Source of the DNA: an uncultured Burkholderiaceae bacterium
Lineage (GTDB): Bacteria > Pseudomonadota > Gammaproteobacteria > Burkholderiales > Burkholderiaceae_C
Direction: 5' to 3'
NCBI GenBank assembly: GCA_938022295.1
Contig: CALIDR010000288.1
Location: 1 to 28,511, forward strand
Length of the DNA: 28,511 nucleotides
Shown piece by piece: positions 7,338 to 15,057 of this stretch. The translations under genes and the position numbers were made by a program. The stretch's first letter is position 1; each line of letters opens with the position of its first letter. The notes below the pieces were generated by a model. That model was not told the origin of the DNA and did no database searches. It saw nothing but the letters and a program-made list of their open reading frames with translations.

Positions 7338-8021
7338 TCAGCAGCAGCCGCAGCGGCACTGCACCGGATAGGCGTGGCAGTCGCGTGGCAGCAGGGCCAC
7401 CGCGATGCGCAACGGCCGCACGTCGCACCCGGTGATGCGCAGGTCGGCGTACGAGACTTCGCAGTCGTCGACGTCGGGCATGCGCTCGCGCTGGTTCACG
7501 AGATCGGCACCGGTCTTGGTCTGTGCGTGCAGCATGAGCACGAGCGTCTGCTCGCCGCACGGCGGCAGCGTGAACTGCGGCGCCGGCGGCGCCAACTGGC
7601 CGACCACCGTCGACGGCTTGCCGCCGCGGGACGTGAACGGCGACAGTTCGGTCGTGATCTGGCGCTCGCGGCGCCACCGGTTCTCGACCGAGATCGGCAC
7701 GATGCGGACCTCGCCGAGCCGGGCGTAGACGACGAGGTCGGCGTCGCCGATGCAGCAGCGGCAGTGGCAGTCGGGCGGCGGCTCGCTGCAGCCGCAGTCG
7801 TCGCGATCCTTCGCCCGACGCTGCGGTCGCTGCACGGTGGTCGCCGGCGCGAGCGCGGCGAAACTGTCGACGAGATTGGTCGCCGCATCGCGCAGACCGC
7901 CGAGGACCGGGCCGAGCACGCCGTCGGTGATCAGCCGCGCGAGGTCGTCGCCACGCGGCGCCAGGCTCGGCGTGGGCAGGCTGAGCACGGCCGGCGCCGC
8001 GGTGCCTTGGAAGTAGTTCAT
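7338..8021 (-). CDS. Cys-rich protein with beta-sandwich-like middle, unknown function
   Basis: The 227-residue product has 14 cysteines in clusters: CGC (76-78), CHCRCC (85-90) and a terminal CRCGCC (222-227), with single cysteines at 155, 187, 199 and 215. Such spacing suggests metal binding or disulfide links, yet no signal peptide is seen. The middle (about 95-170) resembles a beta-sandwich: ADLVVYARLGEVRIVPISVE and FTLPPCGEQTLVLMLHA. That layout recurs in the genes at 8018 and 5033. The first 70 residues are Ala/Leu/Pro-rich. The ATG overlaps the stop of the upstream gene (ATGA) and follows AAGAGGAG, a good ribosome binding site. It is the last gene of a three-gene operon. No family is recognised. 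Confidence 0.7.
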   Translation of the reverse strand: MNYFQGTAAPAVLSLPTPSLAPRGDDLARLITDGVLGPVLGGLRDAATNLVDSFAALAPATTVQRPQRRAKDRDDCGCSEPPPDCHCRCCIGDADLVVYARLGEVRIVPISVENRWRRERQITTELSPFTSRGGKPSTVVGQLAPPAPQFTLPPCGEQTLVLMLHAQTKTGADLVNQRERMPDVDDCEVSYADLRITGCDVRPLRIAVALLPRDCHAYPVQCRCGCC

Positions 8022-8941
8022 CGCGGACTCCTCTTGCGGCCCGCCGCCGGCGCGCGGGCACGCAACGGGGCCGGGCTGGGCGGTGGCACTTTGGCGCGAC
8101 CGGTCAGTCCGATCGGCGCCACCGTGAACGCGAGCGACTGGTCGTACAGGAACGCCACGCCGCGGTAGCGCGAGCGCGGATCGAGGGAGTCGGGCACGCG
8201 GATCGCGAGCTCGACGGTGCGCGTCTCGCCGGGCGCGAGTTCGAAAGGCGCGTCCTGGGCGTCGACCCACAGCATGCCGGTGCCGTCGAGCTGCTGTCGA
8301 CCATGGCGCAGGTAGGCCGACAGCCAGTCGCCGACCGAGCGCCGCTCCAGGTCGTCGGCGGCGAGCATGGCGCGGATCGTCTTGCACTCGGCGAGTTCGT
8401 CGTCGAGCACGACGGCGCCGATGTTGCCGATCGTCAGCGGCACGTTGCCACCGTTGTGCAGCACGACCTGCTTGTGCTGGCGGCCGCCGGGCCGGTTCTC
8501 GACGATCAGCTCTGCCGGCGTGAGGTCCAGCCGCAGGCTCTCGGCGACGTGCAGCTCCACCGGCACGAGCTGGTCGCCGACGCGGATCTCGGCGTGGTAG
8601 ACGCCAGGCGGCGTGTGGCGGTCGAGCGCGACCTTGACCCGCGCCCGCGAGCGCTGGTCGGGGGCGAGCACCGCGAGCAGGTTCACCGGCAGCGTGCGCT
8701 CGCCGATGGCCAGCCGCGCCGGCGTGGCCGCCTTCGCGGCCCGCGTGCCGACCGCGCCTTGCAGCGATCGCTCGAGTTCGGGCGACAGCGGCTGCAACAA
8801 CGCATCTCGCACCACGACGCGCTGCGGGTGGCGGTTGTGCAGCAGCAGGTGACCCTTGAGCTTGTGCGGCTCGCCGGCCAACACCACCGGCGCCGTCGCG
8901 CCGTGGGCGAGCACCGCGGTGGCCGAGGGCAGCGCGCGCAT
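8018..8941 (-). CDS. two-domain beta-sandwich protein, unknown function
   Basis: This 307-residue protein has no signal peptide. Two beta-rich repeats can be seen. The first runs about 10-133: PHKLKGHLLLHNRHPQRVVV, then GVYHAEIRVGDQLVPVELHV. The second runs about 136-275: LDLTPAELIVENRPGGRQ, VVLHNGGNVPLTIGN, then FELAPGETRTVELAIRVPD and RYRGVAFLYDQSLAFTV. The order of strand, PGE-type turn and closing strand is that of Ig-like or ASH/NPCBM-type folds. The C-terminal 30 residues are Pro/Arg/Ala-rich. ATG 8941 was chosen because the TGA of the upstream gene lies one base before it. The last codons overlap the next start. The role is unknown; a scaffold or adhesion-like fold acting in the cytoplasm is unusual. 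Confidence 0.75.
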   Translation of the reverse strand: MRALPSATAVLAHGATAPVVLAGEPHKLKGHLLLHNRHPQRVVVRDALLQPLSPELERSLQGAVGTRAAKAATPARLAIGERTLPVNLLAVLAPDQRSRARVKVALDRHTPPGVYHAEIRVGDQLVPVELHVAESLRLDLTPAELIVENRPGGRQHKQVVLHNGGNVPLTIGNIGAVVLDDELAECKTIRAMLAADDLERRSVGDWLSAYLRHGRQQLDGTGMLWVDAQDAPFELAPGETRTVELAIRVPDSLDPRSRYRGVAFLYDQSLAFTVAPIGLTGRAKVPPPSPAPLRARAPAAGRKRSPR

Positions 8942-8942
8942 G

Positions 8943-9455
8943 TCAGTCACCCAGCCGGATGCGCACCCCGCCGGCGTCGAGGTCCAGGCGCGCCGCCGCG
9001 TCCCCGCCAGCGGCCGTGCCCGCAACGAACGGGCGCCCGCGGCCGTCCTCGATGACGGTGTTCTGCTCCTTGCTGTAGTGGAACCCGAAGATCTCGACGC
9101 CGAACAGCGTGACGCCGAACCGTTCGTGCGTCGGACGGCAGATGCGCGTGGGCGGCAAGCGGTCCAGACCGACCTTCAGGCACAGGTCGACCTGAAGCGG
9201 CTTCAGGTCGACGTCCAGCGCGGTCTTGCTGTCGCTCGTCGTGTCGGCGCGCAGCCGGATGTTGTCGAGCCCGGCGAGGTTCAGCGTCGCCTGGGCCGTG
9301 GTGTCGATCTGGTTGTTCGACGTCGACGTCAGCTGGTTCGTGCTGTTGATCGTCGCGTCGGAGTCCATCACGCTGGACGACGTGCTGGTGACGTCGACGT
9401 CGACCGATCCCGACGAGCCGCCGCCCTTGCCGCCCTTGCCACCGCCACCGGCCAT
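8943..9455 (-). CDS. Gly/Ser/Thr-rich N-terminus protein of unknown function
   Basis: The 170-residue product starts with a Gly/Lys run (residues 1-16). A low-complexity Ser/Thr/Asp/Asn region to about residue 57 looks like disordered or beta-repeat sequence, with polar residues at alternating positions. A more ordered part follows: LNLAGLDNIRLRAD, KPLQVDLCLKVGLDRLPPTRIC, then ERFGVTLFGVEIFGFHYS. Only two cysteines are present (92, 106). There is no signal peptide. ATG 9455 is backed by GGGAGAA about five bases upstream and by the Gly-rich start; the frame stays open further upstream. It is the first gene of the three-gene operon, and its TGA is one base from the next ATG. No family is recognised. 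Confidence 0.7.
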   Translation of the reverse strand: MAGGGGKGGKGGGSSGSVDVDVTSTSSSVMDSDATINSTNQLTSTSNNQIDTTAQATLNLAGLDNIRLRADTTSDSKTALDVDLKPLQVDLCLKVGLDRLPPTRICRPTHERFGVTLFGVEIFGFHYSKEQNTVIEDGRGRPFVAGTAAGGDAAARLDLDAGGVRIRLGD

Positions 9456-9547
9456 CGCAGTTCTCCCGTGGGTGTCCCACGCGTCCGATGATGGCACCAT
9501 TCGGGGCTCGGCGCCACCCCAAGCCACCGGCGCCGTACTGGGGCGCC

Positions 9548-11113
9548 ATGGGCCGCAGCCTGTACCTCGTCAACCCGCTGAGCGCGATCCCGGGCTACTT
9601 CGGCGCCGACGTCGTCGCCGCGGCGGGCATGGCACCGATGGTCGGGATCGCCGACCTGGCAACGGCGACGGTGGCGGCTTTCGCGCCGGCGCACTGGCAG
9701 GTGCGGCTGTGCGACGAGCACGTCGCGCCGGCCGATCCCGACCCGCCGGAGGACTTCGTCGGCCTGACGGGCAAGGTCACGCAGGGCCCGCGGCTCGTCG
9801 AACTGGCCCGTGGCTACCGCGCGCGCGGCAAGCGGGTGATCGTCGGCGGGCCCTATGCGTCGCTCGAGCCCGAGCGGGTGCGTGCGGTGGCGGACGTGCT
9901 GGTGATCGGCGAGATCGAGGCACTTGCGCCGCGCCTGTTCGCGGACCTCGAAGCCGGCCGCTGGCAGAACGAGTACGTCGGCGACAGGCCCGGCCTCGAA
10001 GGTTCGCCGCCGCCGCGCTGGGACCTGTATCCGCACGAGCGGGCGCTGATCGGCTGCGTGCAGACGTCGCGCGGCTGTCCCTTCGAATGCGAGTTCTGCG
10101 ACGTCATCGCGTACCTCGGGCGCCGACAGCGTCACAAGCCGGTGGCCGCGGTGGTCGACGAGCTCACGCGGCTGTACGCGCTCGGGTTCCGCAACGTCTT
10201 CCTCGCCGACGACAACTTCACCGCCTACCGCCGCCGCACGCGCGAGCTGCTGCTGGCGCTGCGCGACTGGAACGCGACGAACACCGACGGCCCGATGCGG
10301 TTCTCGACCCAGGTCTCGCTCGACGCCGCGCGCGACGAGCCGCTGGTCGCGCTCGCGGCGGCCGCCGGCATCGACTGGGTCTTCATCGGCCTCGAGACGC
10401 CGAACCCCGACAGTCTGCGCGAATGCCGCAAGCCGCAGAACCTGGCGCACGACATGTCCGAGGGCGTGGCGACGTTCCTGCGCCATGGCATCGCCGTCAC
10501 CGGCGGCATGATCGTGGGCTTCGACCACGACGGCCCCGAGATCTTCGAGCGTCAGCTCGCCTTCGCACAGGCGCTGCCGGTGCCGGTGTTCTCGCTCGGC
10601 GCGCTCGCGGCGCCGGCGGCGACTCCGCTGCACGCACGGCTGGCCGCCGCGGGGCGCCTGCTGCCCGACGATCCGGCCGTCGCCGCGCTGCCCTGGGGCA
10701 CGAACGTGGTGCCGCAGCGCATGAGCCGCGAAGAGCTGCTGGCCGGCCTGCGCAGCCTCGCGCGCGCGCTGTACGACCCCGCCGCGTTCGGCGCGCGCAT
10801 GGCGCGCATGGCGCAGGCGCTGGCGCCGCACCCGCTGGGCGTCGCGCGTCCGTCGGCGCCACGGCCGGTGGAGGTCGACGCAGCGGCCGTGGTCAAGCAT
10901 CTGGCCAAGCGCGGCGCCGACGAAGCGGCGCTGGTGCGCCGCGGCTTCGCGCTGATGCACGCCCACCCGCAGGCGGCCACCGCGCTGGCCACCGCGTTGT
11001 TCCGTTACGCCCAGGTCCGGCACCTGTACGAACAGGGCGCGTTCTGGGAGCCGGTGCCGGCGGCACCGCTGGGCGTCGAGCGGCCGGTCGTCTTGGTCGG
11101 GGCTCGCGGCTGA
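9548..11113 (+). CDS. B12-binding-domain radical SAM protein of the DUF4070 (HpnP-containing) type
   Basis: The 521-residue protein has an N-terminal Rossmann-like B12-binding type domain (about 1-140). A radical SAM core follows with CxxxCxxC at Cys177, Cys181 and Cys184 (GCPFECEFCD). A C-terminal part around GGMIVGFDHDGPEIFERQL (319-337) is the hallmark of the DUF4070 group. That group includes HpnP, the hopanoid C-2 methylase, and many enzymes of unknown substrate. The cobalamin loop reads DEHVAP, so the base-on DxHxxG motif is not intact. ATG 9548 was chosen because the conserved SLYLVNPL strand starts there; ATG 9488 is in frame but precedes the family's usual start. Lipid genes nearby suggest a lipid or isoprenoid substrate. 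No hopanoid genes are in the window. Confidence 0.8.
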   Translation: MGRSLYLVNPLSAIPGYFGADVVAAAGMAPMVGIADLATATVAAFAPAHWQVRLCDEHVAPADPDPPEDFVGLTGKVTQGPRLVELARGYRARGKRVIVGGPYASLEPERVRAVADVLVIGEIEALAPRLFADLEAGRWQNEYVGDRPGLEGSPPPRWDLYPHERALIGCVQTSRGCPFECEFCDVIAYLGRRQRHKPVAAVVDELTRLYALGFRNVFLADDNFTAYRRRTRELLLALRDWNATNTDGPMRFSTQVSLDAARDEPLVALAAAAGIDWVFIGLETPNPDSLRECRKPQNLAHDMSEGVATFLRHGIAVTGGMIVGFDHDGPEIFERQLAFAQALPVPVFSLGALAAPAATPLHARLAAAGRLLPDDPAVAALPWGTNVVPQRMSREELLAGLRSLARALYDPAAFGARMARMAQALAPHPLGVARPSAPRPVEVDAAAVVKHLAKRGADEAALVRRGFALMHAHPQAATALATALFRYAQVRHLYEQGAFWEPVPAAPLGVERPVVLVGARG

Positions 11114-11137
11114 GGTGCGCGTCTGCGCGCCGGGGCG

Positions 11138-11554
11138 TCACTTCGACGCCGCCCCGCGCGCCGCCGCAAGACCGGCCGCGAACGCCACCGCGAAGAAGCT
11201 GTTCAGCACCACGTTCGGCCACGCGCCGACGGCGGCGGAGAACGCGGTGTCGAGCCCGTACCACACGCCCACCGACACGGCGACCCCGCGCCAGCCCGGC
11301 CCCACCGCCGACCACCCCGGGCCGTGCAGCAGCCCCCACAGCGCCACCGCCCAGCCCACCATCACGGCGCCGAGCACGCCGTGCAGCAGCGTGACATAGG
11401 CGCGCGCAGGCGGCCCGAAGCCGTCCAGGCGCGCGGCGTCGCCGTACAGCATCCAGCCGAACAGCGCGCGGGTGGGGCCGGGCAGCACGAGCATCGCCGC
11501 ACCGAACAGCGCGGTCGCGCCGACGACACCGAGCAGCACACGGTCGCCGCGCAT
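11138..11554 (-). CDS. small integral membrane protein, unknown function
   Basis: The 138-residue protein has about four hydrophobic segments: VLLGVVGATALFGAAMLVL, AYVTLLHGVLGAVMVGWAVAL, GVAVSVGVWYGLDTAFSAA and VVLNSFFAVAFAAGLAA. Short loops separate them, so it sits in the inner membrane. It resembles the many small DUF-type four-helix proteins without known function. The ATG at 11554 lies three bases after the stop of the c-subunit gene and is preceded by AAGG at a suitable distance, so the two genes form one unit. An assembly or partner role for the c subunit is possible but unproven. Confidence 0.75.
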   Translation of the reverse strand: MRGDRVLLGVVGATALFGAAMLVLPGPTRALFGWMLYGDAARLDGFGPPARAYVTLLHGVLGAVMVGWAVALWGLLHGPGWSAVGPGWRGVAVSVGVWYGLDTAFSAAVGAWPNVVLNSFFAVAFAAGLAAARGAASK

Positions 11555-11557
11555 CGC

Positions 11558-11803
11558 TCAGCCTTGTCGGAACGGGTTCGCGGTCGCGAACCACAGACCG
11601 ATGCCGGTGGCGATGACGAACGCGCCGTCGAGCACGCCGACGAGCAGGAAGACCTTGGTCTGCAGCGGCTCCATCAGCTCGGGCTGGCGCGCGCTCGCCT
11701 CGACGTACTTGCCCGCCAGCGCGCCGACGCCGAGGCACGAGCCGACGGCGCCCAGCCCGATCATGTGGCCCACCGCCAGCGGCAGCAGGTCGATCCCGTT
11801 CAT
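11558..11803 (-). CDS. atpE: F-type ATP synthase c subunit (stand-alone copy)
   Basis: The 81-residue hairpin protein has the full F0 c-subunit plan. Helix one carries a small-residue, Gly-rich face (GLGAVGSCLGVGALAGKY), the polar loop is ARQPEL with Arg39-Gln40-Pro41, and helix two holds the ion-binding carboxylate Asp59 (GVLDGAFVIATGIG). The ending ANPF is common in betaproteobacterial c subunits. ATG 11803 follows AAGGAG with six bases of spacing; an upstream in-frame ATG (11833) would add ten residues and lacks such a site. It is not in an atp operon: neighbours are a spermidine-synthase-like gene and a small membrane protein. It could be an extra copy, a ring for another complex, or a relocated single copy. 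Confidence 0.88.
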   Translation of the reverse strand: MNGIDLLPLAVGHMIGLGAVGSCLGVGALAGKYVEASARQPELMEPLQTKVFLLVGVLDGAFVIATGIGLWFATANPFRQG

Positions 11804-11860
11804 GCGTGCTCCTTCGGGTTTCGGTGGGCGCATCGTCGCGCCGCGGCGACGCGCCGTCGA

Positions 11861-11875
11861 TGACCTGCGAGGTCA
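11861..11875. promoter_or_regulatory. perfect 15-base palindrome upstream of the c-subunit gene
   Basis: TGACCT-GCG-AGGTCA is a perfect 6-3-6 inverted repeat in the 90-base gap before the c-subunit gene. It overlaps a TTGACC box on the minus strand that could serve as -35, but I find no convincing -10 box. It may be an operator. Confidence 0.35.
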
Positions 11876-11893
11876 AACCCGCGCGACGGACGT

Positions 11894-14290
11894 TCAGCCG
11901 GCGCGGCCGAGCCGCCCGCCGGCGAACGCGACCGCGACGTAGGCCGCGGCGGCGACGAGCAGCACGGCGCCGAACCCGGCTTCGAGCGCGAGCAGCGTGG
12001 CGCCGGCGGTGGCCGCCACCGACAGGCAGCTGTCGATGCCGCACGCCCACGGCACGTGCGTGGCGTCGCCGCCGGCCAGCCGCCGCAGGCCGAGCGGGAA
12101 CATCCACCCCATCACGAACGCCGGCGGCGCGAGCAGCGCGACGACCGCGGCCGCCTTGCCCGCGAGCGGCCAGCCGGCGGTGGGCGCCAGCAGCGGCATC
12201 AGCGCCTGCGCGTAGACCACGATCAGCACCGCGATCGCCAGGGCCGACGCCGCGATGACGCGCGGCGTGGCCGGCAGCCGCGACGACGCGAGGCTGCCCA
12301 GTCCGGCGCTGGCCAGCAGCACGCCGAGCACCGCCGCCGTCGCGTAGACCGGGTGGCCGAGGTGCAGGACGAGCTTTTGCATCAGCGCGATCTCGAAGGC
12401 GAGGAAACCGACGCCGGTGCCGGCGAAGTACAGCAGCGTCCAGCGCCGGCGCGTGCCGGCCCAGCCCACGCGCAGCAGCGGCGCGACGACGAGCGCGACC
12501 GCCGCGAGCACGATCTGCACGAACGTCACCAGGCCGAACACGTACCCCAGCTCGAGGTACGGCAGTTCGCGCGCGCCGTAGGCGGCGTGCAGCTCGGGCA
12601 GCGCGCGCCAGCGCATGAAGTGGCCGAACAACGGCCGGTCGTCGGTGGTCGGCCGCAGGTCGAAGGGCTGGCGCGCGAGCCACGCCGCCGCGTCACCGCC
12701 GACGAGGGTGTCGACGGCGGCGAGGAACGAGGGGTCGGCGATGCGGTGGAAGCGGTCGCGCTCGGGCGCCGCGAGGCCCGGCAGCACCAGCGGGTCGAAC
12801 GCGCGCTCGCGCGCGAAGGCGCGCATGCGCTCGACCTCGACGGGCGACCACGGGCGCTTGCTCAGCAGCCACGTCACGGTGCCCCAGCTGCGCACCGCGG
12901 CCACGTGCGCCGGCACGTCGGCCACGCCGTGGCGTTCGAGCGCCGCGCGCCAGGTCGACGGCACGCGCAGCGTCTGGCGCGGCGGCTGGTCGTCCCACAC
13001 CGTCTGCACGATCATGCCGTCGGCGGCGAGCGCACGCCACATCGCGTCGAAGGCCTCGAGCGTCAGCTCGTAGCGTTCCTGCAGCGCCTGCATGCCGGTC
13101 GAGCCACCGAACGCGCCGAGCACCGGCAGCACGATCAGGTCGTGCGGCGCGTCGCCGCGCTGCGCGAGGTGGGTCCGCGGCGTCGTCGCGACGACGCGCA
13201 CCGCCGGGTCGCGGTACAGGCCGTCGATCCACTCGGGGTGGCGGTCGCGCAGCAGGTGCACCGCCTGCGCGTGCGGCTCGACCGCGGTGACGCGCGCGAC
13301 GCCGTGGTGCAGCGCGTGCGAGACGTCGGTGCCGGTCGCGGCGCCGAGCACGAGCACCGACGCCGGGCGGCGCGCCGCGTACGGCAGCCCGTGCGTCGCG
13401 TGGTCGAGCACGTGGTCGGCTCCGGCGGGCATCCGGCCGAGCAGCGTGCCGAAGACCTCGCCGTTGGCGAACATCACGTCGCGCACTGGCGGCTCGTGCG
13501 GGTAGCGCAGGCTCAGCGCCGGCGCGAACCGCTGCGCCTGGGCGCGCACGACGTCGAGCTGGCCGTGCGGGCCGTGGCTGCGGTGGACGACGCGCGCCTC
13601 GGGCAGCAGCAGCGCGGCGTGCAGCGGCTTGTACGGCGACGGCTGCGGCGCCACCGGCCACAGGATCGCCGCGAGCACGACGACCACCCCCGCCGCGGCG
13701 GCACCGAGGACGGCGCGCCACGGCGCCGACGGCGGCCGCGTCAGCCACGCCGCGAGCAGCGGCAGCAGCGCCAGCACGCCCGCCAGCGGCGCCGCCGGCA
13801 GCAGCCACAGCGCGCCGACGACGCCCAGCGCGCCGAGCCCCGAGCCCGCCATGTTGGCGAAGTACAGCGCGCCGATGCGGCCGACCTCGCGGTCGAACAC
13901 GAGCGTGATCGCCAGCCCCGCGAAGAAGAACGGCAGCGCGTAGACGAGATAGGCGGCCGCGAGCAGCGCGAACTGCCCCGGTTCGAAGAACAGCAGGAAG
14001 GCGTCGAAGTCGCCGAACGCGGCCGCGAGCCGCACGCTGGCGGCCATCGCGACCGCGGTCGCCAGCGCCAGCAGCGGCAGGACGACGGCGCAGGTGCGCG
14101 CGAACCACGGGCGCCACAGCACGAGGACGGTGCCCGCGGCGCCGAAGCCGAGCAGCGCCATCGAGATCACCTTGTAGGCAAAGTGATGCCACTGTGCGAG
14201 CGCGAGCAGCTGCATCACGACGATCTGGAACGCGAGCACCGCCGCCGACAGCGCGCCGACGGCGATCGCGAGGCGCGCCGGGCCGCTCAC
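11894..14290 (-). CDS. multi-pass membrane protein with spermidine-synthase-like domain
   Basis: The 798-residue protein has about six N-terminal membrane helices (1-212). A Rossmann methyltransferase/aminopropyltransferase-like domain follows (about 230-480), and then about six C-terminal helices (580-790). The nucleotide-binding loop is VLVLGAATGTD (312-322) with acidic Glu338 after the second strand. The polyamine-site aspartate block that follows in true spermidine synthases is replaced by IVLPVLGAFGGSTG, so aminopropyl transfer is unlikely. Such fused MFS-like/SpeE-like proteins are widespread and lack a proven function. The start is GTG 14290 with a poor ribosome binding site, 37 bases after the methyltransferase stop; a later start within the first helix is possible. 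Confidence 0.8.
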   Translation of the reverse strand: MSGPARLAIAVGALSAAVLAFQIVVMQLLALAQWHHFAYKVISMALLGFGAAGTVLVLWRPWFARTCAVVLPLLALATAVAMAASVRLAAAFGDFDAFLLFFEPGQFALLAAAYLVYALPFFFAGLAITLVFDREVGRIGALYFANMAGSGLGALGVVGALWLLPAAPLAGVLALLPLLAAWLTRPPSAPWRAVLGAAAAGVVVVLAAILWPVAPQPSPYKPLHAALLLPEARVVHRSHGPHGQLDVVRAQAQRFAPALSLRYPHEPPVRDVMFANGEVFGTLLGRMPAGADHVLDHATHGLPYAARRPASVLVLGAATGTDVSHALHHGVARVTAVEPHAQAVHLLRDRHPEWIDGLYRDPAVRVVATTPRTHLAQRGDAPHDLIVLPVLGAFGGSTGMQALQERYELTLEAFDAMWRALAADGMIVQTVWDDQPPRQTLRVPSTWRAALERHGVADVPAHVAAVRSWGTVTWLLSKRPWSPVEVERMRAFARERAFDPLVLPGLAAPERDRFHRIADPSFLAAVDTLVGGDAAAWLARQPFDLRPTTDDRPLFGHFMRWRALPELHAAYGARELPYLELGYVFGLVTFVQIVLAAVALVVAPLLRVGWAGTRRRWTLLYFAGTGVGFLAFEIALMQKLVLHLGHPVYATAAVLGVLLASAGLGSLASSRLPATPRVIAASALAIAVLIVVYAQALMPLLAPTAGWPLAGKAAAVVALLAPPAFVMGWMFPLGLRRLAGGDATHVPWACGIDSCLSVAATAGATLLALEAGFGAVLLVAAAAYVAVAFAGGRLGRAG

Positions 14291-14327
14291 GACGCGCGGC
14301 GGGCCCCTGCCGGCACCGCGCCAGCGC

Positions 14328-15044
14328 TCACCGCGGCGCGCGCGTCAGCGGCACGAAGCGCACCGGCAGCAGCGATTCGCTCGTCACGTCCTCGCCGCGG
14401 CGCGTGACGAGCATCAGCGTCTGGGTGCGAAACGGCGAGCCGACCGGGATCACCATCCGCGCGCCGTCCTTCAGCTGCGTGATCAGCGGCGGCGGGATGT
14501 GGTCGGCCGCCGCGGTGACGACAATCGCGTCGTACGGCCCGCGCTCCGGCCAGCCGTGGTAGCCGTCGCCGTGGCGCACCTGCACGCGCGCGAAGCCGGC
14601 GGTGCGCAGGTTCTGCGCGCCCCAGGCCGCGAGGCCCTCGACGATCTCGACCGTGAACACCTCGGCGCCGATCGCCGCCAGCACCGCCGCCTGGTAGCCC
14701 GAGCCGGTGCCGACTTCGAGCACCCGCATGCCGGCGCGCGGCTGCACGAGCTGCGTCATGTAGGCGACGATGAACGGCTGCGAGATCGTCTGCCCGAAGC
14801 CGATCGGCAGCGGCCGGTCGTCGTAGGCGGCGCGGCGGCGCTCCTCGGGCACGAACAGGTGGCGCGGCACGGTGCGCAGCGCGGCGAGCGTGGCGGGGTC
14901 GTCGACGCCGCGCGACTCGATCTGTTCCTTGACCATGCGCTCGCGCTCGCGCACGTAGGGATCGGCGGCGGCGGCCGGTGCGCCCAGCGCGGCGGCGAGC
15001 AGCGCCACGGGCAGCAGGCGCGGCGCCCAGGCGGCCACGGGCAT
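14328..15044 (-). CDS. pcm: protein-L-isoaspartate O-methyltransferase with signal peptide
   Basis: The 238-residue product contains a complete PIMT. GFGQTISQP is at 82-90, and the SAM-binding VLEVGTGSGYQAA is at 108-120, followed by VEIVEGLA and HGDGYHGWPE. It methylates isoaspartyl residues in aged proteins so that they can revert. The first 27 residues (basic start, then LLPVALLAAALGAPAAAA before DP) read as a Sec signal peptide, which the cytoplasmic E. coli Pcm lacks. Export to the periplasm is thus predicted, though SAM supply there is unclear. The start is ATG 15044, 13 bases after the stop of the small membrane protein. Confidence 0.9.
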   Translation of the reverse strand: MPVAAWAPRLLPVALLAAALGAPAAAADPYVRERERMVKEQIESRGVDDPATLAALRTVPRHLFVPEERRRAAYDDRPLPIGFGQTISQPFIVAYMTQLVQPRAGMRVLEVGTGSGYQAAVLAAIGAEVFTVEIVEGLAAWGAQNLRTAGFARVQVRHGDGYHGWPERGPYDAIVVTAAADHIPPPLITQLKDGARMVIPVGSPFRTQTLMLVTRRGEDVTSESLLPVRFVPLTRAPR

Positions 15045-15057
15045 CGTGCGCCGGCCC

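Noticed and set aside
9488..9547. ATG 9488 as the radical SAM start
   Set aside because: The extra 20 residues are Pro/Arg-rich, and the conserved first strand begins right after ATG 9548; it cannot be fully excluded.
9368..11023. A 551-residue open frame on the minus strand
   Set aside because: It is antisense to the radical SAM gene; the plus-strand frame has an intact CxxxCxxC and family blocks.
11114..11137. Possible terminator between the convergent radical SAM and membrane protein genes
   Set aside because: Only a four-base-pair GCGC stem can be drawn in the 24-base gap, with no T-run.
12056..14407. A 783-residue open frame on the plus strand
   Set aside because: It is antisense to the spermidine-synthase-like membrane protein and has low-complexity composition.
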